Below are positions 42,197-49,525 of a DNA stretch of 64,000 nt, one piece after another. The notes under the pieces were generated by a model. That model had not been told where the DNA came from, made no database searches, and saw only the letters and a list, made by a program, of their open reading frames with translations. Source of the DNA: Rhodobacterales bacterium (lineage in GTDB: Bacteria > Pseudomonadota > Alphaproteobacteria > Rhodobacterales > Rhodobacteraceae); assembly GCA_021155205.1 (NCBI GenBank), contig JAJNPS010000040.1:24183-88182 (forward strand), given 5' to 3'. The first letter of the stretch is position 1. Each line of letters begins with the position of its first letter. The translations under genes and the position numbers were made by a program.

Positions 42197-42891
42197 CGGC
42201 AATCATCTTCGATCTCGACGGAACGCTGATCGATTCGGCACCCGACATCCATGCCGCCTCCAACCGCGTGCTGGCCGAGGAAGGCTTTCCCCCCCTGACC
42301 CTGCCCGAGGTGCGCAGTTTCATCGGCAAGGGCGTGCCGCATCTGGTGGAGCGGCTGTTGCAGGCCAGCGGAGAGGATCCGGCCGGTCCGCGTCATGCCG
42401 GGATGGTGGCAAGTTTCACCGCCGGCTATGAGGATGCCGTCGGGCTGACCACCTGCTATCCCGGCGTCGAGGCCGCATTGGACGACCTGCTGGCACAGGG
42501 TTTCGTACTTGGCGTCTGCACCAACAAGCCCTTGCGGCCGACGCAGGCGGTGCTGCGGCATCTGGGTCTGATCCGGCGGTTCGGGGCGGTTCTCGGAGGC
42601 GACAGCCTGCCGGTGCGCAAGCCAGACCCAAGGCCGCTTCTCGCCACCGCCGAGGCGCTGGGACAGTCACAGGTTGTCTATGTCGGTGACAGCGAGGTGG
42701 ACGCCGAAACCGCCGTGAATGCCAACCTGCCCTTTGTCCTGTTCACGTCAGGGTACCGGAATTCACCGATCTCCGTTATTCCGCACAACGCGAATTTCAA
42801 CAGCTTCGCTACACTCGTCACAACGCTCGTCCATGTCATCGGCAACCTCCCAGTAGCTCCGCCCGCAGGAATGCAACTACTTCACTGTTAA
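42193..42891 (+). CDS. cbbZ: Phosphoglycolate phosphatase
   Basis: 232 residues. HAD motif FDLDGTLIDSAPDI, CTNKP, KPDPRPLL and VGDSEVDAETA match Gph/CbbZ, which recycles the oxygenase product 2-phosphoglycolate. Its last about 25 residues look unlike the family, so the original C-terminus may be altered at the operon end. It is convergent with the next gene; 42892-42995 shows no strong terminator. Confidence 0.93.
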   Translation: MTAIIFDLDGTLIDSAPDIHAASNRVLAEEGFPPLTLPEVRSFIGKGVPHLVERLLQASGEDPAGPRHAGMVASFTAGYEDAVGLTTCYPGVEAALDDLLAQGFVLGVCTNKPLRPTQAVLRHLGLIRRFGAVLGGDSLPVRKPDPRPLLATAEALGQSQVVYVGDSEVDAETAVNANLPFVLFTSGYRNSPISVIPHNANFNSFATLVTTLVHVIGNLPVAPPAGMQLLHC

Positions 42892-42995
42892 AATGCCACC
42901 CAACGCGCCGCGTTTCGGATCTAAGGACAACGCGACACCTAGAAATACTTATCCCGAAGTTTGGGCCTAGGTCGCGGGCAAGTGGTTGGAGGCCG

Positions 42996-43985
42996 TCACC
43001 CGGATGCCGCCCGGCCCAGGTCCAGCGCGGTCTGCCACAGGTCGGTCGGTATGTCGGCCAGATCTGCGGGTGCATGCCCCGCCCCGGGCAGGCGCAGACC
43101 GGCCGCCGCAAACCCGGCGTGCAATCCTGTCAGTGCCATGTCGAACCCCGGATCGAACCGCGCCGGGTCAAGCGCAAGGACGAATTGCCCCAGACGCGGC
43201 GGCCCACCGTCCGCAGTGCCCAGCGGGCTGGCGACCGTGCTGGCGTTTGCGCCCGAAAGCGCCACGCACAGCACCTCGACCAGCAGGGCGATATTGGCAC
43301 CCTTTTGCCCTCCGGCGGGCAACAGCGAGCCGGCCAGTGCGGTGCCCGCATCTGTGGTGGGGTGCCCGTCCGCATCCTGTGCCCAGCCGGGTTCCAGCGG
43401 CTGACCTGCGGCCTGACGCATCAGGACGGCGGTTTTCGTGACCGCGCTCATGCTCTGGTCCACCACGATGGGCGGGCCGCCGGGGCAGGGGGCGGCCCAG
43501 GCGACCGGGTTGGTGCCGAACAGCCGCGCGGTGGCCCCCGGTGGCGCGACGGACGCGGGTGCGTTGGACATCGCCACCGCGATCAGCCCCCGCTCGGCCA
43601 GCGGCCGCACGAAATGCCCAAGCGCAAGCGCGTTATACGAATTGCCGATGCTCATCGTGGCCACACCCTGCGCTGCCACCGCAGCCAGCAGCGCGGGCAG
43701 ACCCGCGTCAAAGGCGGCATGGGCAAAGCCCGTGCCCGCATCGACCCTGACCACGCCGCCATTGGCATTGACCTGCGGCACGGCCCGGCCGTCGATCTTG
43801 CCCGCCGCCAGTTGAGCGCAGAAATGCGGCAGGTAGAACAACCCGCAGACGGCGTTCCCCTCGGCCTCGGCCAACGCCAGCGCGTGGGCTACGGGGCGGG
43901 CATTTTCGGGCGACGCGCCATGCGCCACCAACGCTGCCAGTGCCGTTTGCCTGATCACGTCGATGGGGACGGAAACCGTTTCCAT
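42996..43985 (-). CDS. Ldh2/MDH-type oxidoreductase (malate/lactate or piperideine-2-carboxylate reductase family)
   Basis: 329 residues. IGNSYNALALGHFV, VAPPGATARLFGTNPVAWAAP, GGQKGANIALLVEVL and an N-terminal helical bundle mark the Ldh2 Rossmann-free NAD(P)-dependent family. Members include sulfolactate, ureidoglycolate and delta1-piperideine/pyrroline-2-carboxylate reductases. The neighbouring N-methyl amino compound genes make an imino-acid reductase plausible but unproven. It is divergent from the binding protein at 44139. Confidence 0.85.
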   Translation of the reverse strand: METVSVPIDVIRQTALAALVAHGASPENARPVAHALALAEAEGNAVCGLFYLPHFCAQLAAGKIDGRAVPQVNANGGVVRVDAGTGFAHAAFDAGLPALLAAVAAQGVATMSIGNSYNALALGHFVRPLAERGLIAVAMSNAPASVAPPGATARLFGTNPVAWAAPCPGGPPIVVDQSMSAVTKTAVLMRQAAGQPLEPGWAQDADGHPTTDAGTALAGSLLPAGGQKGANIALLVEVLCVALSGANASTVASPLGTADGGPPRLGQFVLALDPARFDPGFDMALTGLHAGFAAAGLRLPGAGHAPADLADIPTDLWQTALDLGRAASG

Positions 43986-44138
43986 GATGGCCTGCCCTTG
44001 GTGTGTTCCCGACAGGATGCAGGCGCATGTGGCGGCACGCTATGCGGCGTCCGGCATATTCCATGCGGATTGGCGCAAAGCGGGCGGGAAATTGCGGCCC
44101 GATACTGGCACCAGTCCCCCTTGATGCAGGAGCTGTCG

Positions 44139-45785
44139 ATGACTCGTCTGATGTTGACCGACCGTCCGCTACACCCGCTGGCCGAACCCGTTGCCGCACA
44201 ATATCGCGCCGGGTTGCTGAACCGGCGGGAATTCTTTGCCACCATGGCCGCGTTCGGTGTGTCTGCGGCAGGTGCGGCCACATTGGGCGGCATCGCCCTT
44301 GGGCAGCCCGCACTGGCCGACACGCCGCAAAAGGGCGGCACCCTGCGTATCGCGATGAACGTCAAGGGGTTCCGTGACCCGCGCATCTTTGACGGTCACC
44401 AGATCGCGCAGGTTGCCCGGACGGTGAACGAGTATCTCGTGCGCTGGACCAGCGACTTCACCTTCGAGCCCTATCTGCTGCAGGGGTGGGAGGCGAGCGA
44501 CGATGCCCGGACCCTGACACTGAAGCTGCGTCAGGGTGTGCAATGGTCGAACGGCGATACGTTCAACGCTGACGACGTGATGCACAACATCACCCGCTGG
44601 TGCGATCAGAACATCGAAGGTAATTCCATGGCCTCACGCTTTGGCGTGCTGGTCGATCCCGCGACCAAGACGATCCTGTCCGACGCGCTGGAAAAAGTGG
44701 ACGACGCCACCGTCCGCATCCACATGCCGCGCGCCGACATCACGCTGGTGGCCGGACTGACCGACTATCCGGCACTGGTCATGCATCGCAGCTATGATGG
44801 CGCGCCGGACCCGATGCAAGCACTGGCGATCTCGACCGGCCCATGTGAATTGATCAGCTGGGAAGTCTCGGCCGGAGCCGAGGTCAGGCGCAAGGCAGCA
44901 CCGTGGTGGAAGGGCGAATTCTGGCTTGACGGCGTGAAATGGGTCGATCTGGGACTTGATCCGTCGAACGCCGTCGCGGCGCTGACCTCTGGCGAGATCG
45001 ACGCGACCGACGAAACCCCCGCCGACAGCCTGGCAATCTTTGAGGCGAGCGGTGCCATCACCAGCGAAATCGCCACCGGCTCGACCATTGTCTGCCGCTT
45101 TGCCGTGCAGGATGCGGCCTACAGCGACGTTCGCATCCGGCGCGCCGCGCAACTGGCGGTGGACAACAACATCGTGCTCGAGCTGGGCGTTAACAAGGCA
45201 GGCACCGTCGCCGCGAACTATCACGTCGGCCCGATGCACGAGGAGTTTTTCGATCTTGGCCCCTCGGTACATGACCCTGCAGCCGCGCTGAAACTGCTGG
45301 AAGAGGCGGGGGCCAGCGACCACGAATACGAACTGATCTCGTTGGACGATGAGTGGCAGGCCAATACCTGCGATGTCGTCGTCGGCCAGATGCGTGACGC
45401 GGGGCTGAAGGTGAAACGCCAGATCATTCCCGGCTCGGTGTTCTGGAACAACTGGACCAAGTATCCCTTCTCGGCGACCGAATGGAACGGGCGGCCCCTG
45501 GGCGTGCAGGTTCTGGCGCTGGCCTATCGCAGCGGCGAGGCGTGGAACGAAAGCGGCTTTGCCGACCCGAAGTTCGACGCGCTGCTGAACCAAGCCCTTG
45601 CCACGCCAGACGTCGAGGCACGCCGCGCCCTGATGAAGGATATCGGCACGATCCTGCGCGACTCGGGCATCATGATCCAGCCATACTGGCGTTCGGTCTA
45701 CCGGTCCTACCGCGAAGGCGTGAACGGACTTCGGATGCAGCAGGCGTTCGAGGCACATCTGGACGACGTCTGGCTTTCGGCGTGA
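44139..45785 (+). CDS. Periplasmic solute-binding protein, family 5 (dipeptide/oligopeptide type), Tat-exported
   Basis: 548 residues. An unusually long N-terminal lead holds LNRREFFATMAAFGVSA, a twin-arginine motif before a hydrophobic stretch ending QPALA. The mature part has GTLRIAMNVKG, LLQGWEASDDARTLTLKLRQGVQWSNGD and further SBP_bac_5 blocks. AGGAG at 44128-44132 fixes ATG 44139; the open frame extending upstream to 43074 is the shadow of the Ldh2 gene. No cognate permeases or ATPase lie nearby. It leads a tightly spaced operon. Confidence 0.87.
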   Translation: MTRLMLTDRPLHPLAEPVAAQYRAGLLNRREFFATMAAFGVSAAGAATLGGIALGQPALADTPQKGGTLRIAMNVKGFRDPRIFDGHQIAQVARTVNEYLVRWTSDFTFEPYLLQGWEASDDARTLTLKLRQGVQWSNGDTFNADDVMHNITRWCDQNIEGNSMASRFGVLVDPATKTILSDALEKVDDATVRIHMPRADITLVAGLTDYPALVMHRSYDGAPDPMQALAISTGPCELISWEVSAGAEVRRKAAPWWKGEFWLDGVKWVDLGLDPSNAVAALTSGEIDATDETPADSLAIFEASGAITSEIATGSTIVCRFAVQDAAYSDVRIRRAAQLAVDNNIVLELGVNKAGTVAANYHVGPMHEEFFDLGPSVHDPAAALKLLEEAGASDHEYELISLDDEWQANTCDVVVGQMRDAGLKVKRQIIPGSVFWNNWTKYPFSATEWNGRPLGVQVLALAYRSGEAWNESGFADPKFDALLNQALATPDVEARRALMKDIGTILRDSGIMIQPYWRSVYRSYREGVNGLRMQQAFEAHLDDVWLSA

Positions 45786-45833
45786 CATCGGCGGTGCCCC
45801 ATGCAGGGCGCGGCCTTGCCTTCAGGGAATGCC

Positions 45834-46964
45834 ATGCAGATCAAATCCTTCCGTATCACCTCGCTGCGCCTTCCGCTGCGCTTGCCCTATGTCTGGTCGC
45901 AGGGGGTCGAGGATGCGTTTCACGTCAACCTGGTCGAGATGGAGGCTGAAGACGGCACGATAGGCTATGGCGAGACGACGACGGCACCCGACGCGACCGC
46001 ACAGCGGCGGGTGCTGGAAAAGATCGGACGGCGGTTGGTCGGGACTTCGATCTTCGACTTTGCGCAAAGCTGGGCCGAGGCTTACCGCGCGCTGTTCCTG
46101 ACCTTTGGTGCCAACATGCCGCGCTATGCCAACCAGTTGCAGAGCGGGCTGGAGATGGCCGCGCTAGACCTGCAGGGCAAGGTGCTGGGCCGTCCGGTCT
46201 GGGATCTTCTGGGCGGGCAGCGGCGGCGTGACGTTGGCTATTTCTACTTCCTTCAGGGCGAAAGCCCCGAAGCGACTGCCGCCGACGCGGCCCATGCCGT
46301 GGCCATCGGCGAGCCGGTGATCTATCTCAAGGTCGGCGTGGGGGCCGACCATGACCGCCGGGTGGTGCGGATGGTGCGCGAAGTGATCGGCGATACCCGC
46401 CTGCGGCTGGATGCGAACGAGGCCTGGGACGTCACGACTGCGATCCGCCGCATGGCGGAGTTTGCCCCCTACGGCATCGAATACATCGAGCAGCCGACAA
46501 CCAGCCGGTCAATCGAGGCGCTGCGCCGGGTGACCGAACGCGCGCCTATCGCCATTGGTGCCGATCAGGCAGTGTTCACGCTGGACGAGGTGTATCGGGT
46601 CTGTGCCACCGGTGCCGCCGACATGATCGCCGTCGGCCCGCGCGAGATTGGCGGGTTGCGCGGCACCATGAAGGCGGCGGCGGTGGCCGAGGCGGCGGGG
46701 CTGAACATCTGCATCCATTCCTCGATGACCACCGGCATCACCACCTGCGCGGAACATCATGTGGGCCGTGCCATCCCCAATCTGGACGACGGCAACCAGA
46801 TCATGTGGCAATTGCTGCGCGAGGATATCGTGGAAAGCCCTGGCCTGACCCCGGTGCGCGGGCGGCTGGCGCTGGAGGGGCGGCCGGGTCTGGGGTTTGC
46901 CCTGAACGCCGATGCCGTGGCGCGTGCGGCGGAACTGTTCGTGCGGCACGAAGCACAGGCATGA
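45834..46964 (+). CDS. Enolase-superfamily protein (mandelate racemase / muconate lactonizing type)
   Basis: 376 residues. The barrel shows metal ligands in RLDANEAW, IEYIEQP and GADQAV. The strand-2 lysine motif is YLKVG (second K of KxK kept, first replaced by Tyr). The strand-6 segment reads VGPREIGGL, where a general-base lysine is expected in MLE-like racemases. The reaction may therefore differ from a simple 1,1-proton transfer. ATG 45834 is preferred over the longer start at 45801. Substrate unknown; it might be an N-methylated amino acid or betaine by context. Confidence 0.85.
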   Translation: MQIKSFRITSLRLPLRLPYVWSQGVEDAFHVNLVEMEAEDGTIGYGETTTAPDATAQRRVLEKIGRRLVGTSIFDFAQSWAEAYRALFLTFGANMPRYANQLQSGLEMAALDLQGKVLGRPVWDLLGGQRRRDVGYFYFLQGESPEATAADAAHAVAIGEPVIYLKVGVGADHDRRVVRMVREVIGDTRLRLDANEAWDVTTAIRRMAEFAPYGIEYIEQPTTSRSIEALRRVTERAPIAIGADQAVFTLDEVYRVCATGAADMIAVGPREIGGLRGTMKAAAVAEAAGLNICIHSSMTTGITTCAEHHVGRAIPNLDDGNQIMWQLLREDIVESPGLTPVRGRLALEGRPGLGFALNADAVARAAELFVRHEAQA

Positions 46965-47800
46965 CCGCGCGGGCCGCCCCAGATATGCCGCCCGACTGGA
47001 TCAACGGCGATCCGCGGGATCTGCGCCGCTGGCGGGATTCCTGCCCCGAGGTGGTCAATCCCACCCTGCCGGGGGATGTGTCGATTGCGGCGCTGATGCC
47101 GGAAGCGGATTGCCCCGGCGGGTTGCTGTTCACCCCGGCCGACCCCGTTGGTGTGCCGGTGGTCTATTTCCACGGCGGCGGTTTCATCGTCGGTTCGCCC
47201 GAGACGCATCGGGTTGTCGCGGCATGGATTGCCCATGTTGCGCGCGCCCCGGTAGTGTCGGTCCGCTATCGCCTTGCGCCAGAGCATCCCTTGCCCGCGC
47301 AGGCGCTGGATGGCACCGCCGCCGTGCGCCGCCAGTTGCGCGACCATCCGCACCTGCGGTTGATGGGCGACAGTGCGGGGGCGATGGTGGCGTTGTGGGC
47401 TTTTGCCGGATTGGCGGCGCAGGAACGGGCGCGGATCGTGGATGCCGTGCTGTTCTATCCCGGCGGGCTGGCGATGCCGCATCCGGCATCGGCGGGCGGG
47501 GATGAAGGGGGCGGGCTGGGGCCATTGTCGATGGCATCCTATCAGCGGCGGCTGGACCCTGCGGGGATCGCGCCGGGAAATCCGGCCTATGATCCGCTGG
47601 CCCCCGGCTTTGCCCTGCCGCCCGCAACCACGGTGGTGGGGGCAGGGGATGACCCGCTGTTCTACAGCGCGCAGGCCTTGGGCGGTTTGCCCGGCGCGCG
47701 GCTGGTTGTTGCGCGGGGGCAGGGGCATGGCTTTCTGTCCGCGCTGCCCGCCGAAGCCGCCATGGCCAACCTGCGCCGCGCCATTGGGGGCGGGCCATGA
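46961..47800 (+). CDS. Alpha/beta hydrolase, hormone-sensitive lipase type
   Basis: 279 residues. The oxyanion motif HGGGF and nucleophile motif GDSAG are present, with a C-terminal catalytic His in GQGHGF. Cytosolic, no signal. Its ATG overlaps the previous stop (ATGA), and its own stop overlaps the next start. It probably hydrolyses an ester or thioester made in the same pathway. Confidence 0.88.
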   Translation: MTARAAPDMPPDWINGDPRDLRRWRDSCPEVVNPTLPGDVSIAALMPEADCPGGLLFTPADPVGVPVVYFHGGGFIVGSPETHRVVAAWIAHVARAPVVSVRYRLAPEHPLPAQALDGTAAVRRQLRDHPHLRLMGDSAGAMVALWAFAGLAAQERARIVDAVLFYPGGLAMPHPASAGGDEGGGLGPLSMASYQRRLDPAGIAPGNPAYDPLAPGFALPPATTVVGAGDDPLFYSAQALGGLPGARLVVARGQGHGFLSALPAEAAMANLRRAIGGGP

Positions 47801-48843
47801 TCCTGCCGCCGCCGCCCGGCCCGCATATCCCGCCCTCTGGCCCCACCACGCGCGCGGCGGCGCCGATCCGCTATGCCGTTCTGGTGTTTCCCGGCTTTCC
47901 GCTGATGGCGTTCAGCGCGGTGATGGAGCCGCTGCGGGCCGCCAACCTGCTGGTCGGGCGGCGGATCTATGACTGGACCGTGGTGGCGAATGATCCCGCG
48001 CCCTTGCGCGCGTCGAACGGGTTGAAGGTTGATCCCGACCATGGGGCCGCCGCCGCGCCGGATGCCGACCGCATTGTCGTGTGCTCCGGCGGCGATGCCG
48101 AGGTTCTGATGGCCGACCGCGCGCTGGCATGGATCCGGCGGCAGTTGCGCGGCGGGGCAAGTCTGGGCGCGGTGGCGGATGGCGCGTTCTTTCTGGCCCG
48201 CGCCGGGTTGCTGGACGGTCACGCCTGCACGCTGCACTGGACCAGCCAGCCCGCGTTCCGCGAGGCGTTTCCCGACATCGCGTTGCGGCAGGATCTGTTC
48301 GTGATCGACCGGAACCGCTTCACCTCGACCGGGGGGATCGGCGCGCTGGACATGATGCTGGCGGTGATCGCCGCCGATTGCGGTGCCGAGCTGGCCGCCG
48401 CCGTGGCGGAATGGTTCGTTCACAGCCCGCTGCGCACCGATGTGGACCGCCAGCGGATGCCGCTGCGCCTGCGCACCGGGGTGCAGGATGATCTGGTCCT
48501 GTCCGCCATCGCCGCGATGGAGCGGGCGCTGGAGGAGCCAGTGGAAATCCGCGCCCTTTCGGCATCGCTGGGGGTGTCGCCCGACCGGCTGGAGCGGGCG
48601 TTTCAGCGCGCCGTGGGGCAATCGCCCGCCGCCTATCTGCGCCGGTTGCGGCTGCGCCATGCGGCGGACCTGCTGCTGCATTCGGCAGCACAGGTCGATG
48701 CAGTAGCGCTGTCCTGCGGGTTTCTGAACGCCTCCAGCTTTTCGCGGGCGTTCCGGTCGGAATTCGGCTGCACCCCGCGCGAAATGCGCGCGCGGCGGGC
48801 ACCTGCCCCCGCCACACCGGAGCCACCATGCACAAGACATTGA
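47797..48843 (+). CDS. GlxA-type transcriptional regulator (DJ-1/PfpI domain plus AraC helix-turn-helix)
   Basis: 348 residues. A class I amidotransferase-like domain (about 25-215) has CSGGDAE and GAVADGAFFLARAG; the nucleophile cysteine of catalytic members is Ala here, so it senses ligands instead of catalysing. Two AraC HTH motifs close the protein (LSASLGVSPDRLERAF; ALSCGFLNASSFSRAFRSEFG). This class regulates carnitine, glycine betaine and choline catabolism in other proteobacteria. The gene has a close paralogue at 52599. It overlaps the upstream hydrolase and the cysteine hydrolase downstream. Confidence 0.9.
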   Translation: MILPPPPGPHIPPSGPTTRAAAPIRYAVLVFPGFPLMAFSAVMEPLRAANLLVGRRIYDWTVVANDPAPLRASNGLKVDPDHGAAAAPDADRIVVCSGGDAEVLMADRALAWIRRQLRGGASLGAVADGAFFLARAGLLDGHACTLHWTSQPAFREAFPDIALRQDLFVIDRNRFTSTGGIGALDMMLAVIAADCGAELAAAVAEWFVHSPLRTDVDRQRMPLRLRTGVQDDLVLSAIAAMERALEEPVEIRALSASLGVSPDRLERAFQRAVGQSPAAYLRRLRLRHAADLLLHSAAQVDAVALSCGFLNASSFSRAFRSEFGCTPREMRARRAPAPATPEPPCTRH

Positions 48844-49511
48844 CCCTTTCCCCCGGCAAGGCCGCCGTTCTGCTGATCGACATGCAGGAAGAACACCGGA
48901 TGGATGCGCGCTATCTGGTTGAAGGCTATGATGGGGTGGCGGCCAACTGCGCCGCATTGCTGGCCGCCGCGCGCGGGGCAGGGGTGGCGGTGCTGCATTC
49001 GGTCTATCTGGTCGATACCGGCACCGATGCGACGCGCCCCTTTCATCCGGTGGGCGAGGACGGGCGTTCGGCGTTCAGCGATGCGGGAACGCCGGGGTCC
49101 GAGATTTCGCCCGAGGTTGCGCCGCGCCCCGGCGAACCGGTGATCGTGAAGCAGGATGCAAGCTGTTTCACCGCACCGGCCTTGATGGATGCCATCACCC
49201 GGCTGGGCATCGACTGGCTGATCATCGGCGGCTGCTGGTCCGAGGCATGCGTGGCCGCCACCGTCAAGGACGGGGTGGAACGGGGCGTGCGCATCCTGCT
49301 GGTCAAGGATGCCTGCGGGTCGGGCAGCGCCGCGATGCACGAAACCGCCGTGCTGAATATGGCCAACCGCCTTTATGGCGGGGCGGTGGCCGATACCACC
49401 CGCGCCGTGGCGATGATCGGCGGCGATGTGGCGCGTGTCTGGTGGACCGACCTACCTGCGCCGATCAAGTTCACCTATGACAGCGCCCGCGCCGATTACG
49501 CAGCCCTTTGA
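48828..49511 (+). CDS. Cysteine hydrolase of the isochorismatase family
   Basis: 227 residues. Catalytic triad residues are likely in LLIDMQEEH (Asp), VKQDASCFTA (Lys) and WSEACVAATV (Cys). The related N-carbamoylsarcosine amidohydrolase and nicotinamidase share this fold. A paralogue at 55049 has the same MQEEHR-type N-terminus (LQEEHR there). Tight operon position between the GlxA regulator and the flavoprotein suggests hydrolysis of an amide or carbamoyl bond of an N-methyl compound; this is inference. Confidence 0.87.
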   Translation: MHKTLTLSPGKAAVLLIDMQEEHRMDARYLVEGYDGVAANCAALLAAARGAGVAVLHSVYLVDTGTDATRPFHPVGEDGRSAFSDAGTPGSEISPEVAPRPGEPVIVKQDASCFTAPALMDAITRLGIDWLIIGGCWSEACVAATVKDGVERGVRILLVKDACGSGSAAMHETAVLNMANRLYGGAVADTTRAVAMIGGDVARVWWTDLPAPIKFTYDSARADYAAL

Positions 49512-49525
49512 TCCCCGAAAATCCC

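Noticed and set aside
43074..44138. Upstream extension of the family 5 binding-protein frame by 355 codons
   Set aside because: It is antisense to the Ldh2-type gene; the ribosome binding site and Tat signal place the true start at 44139.
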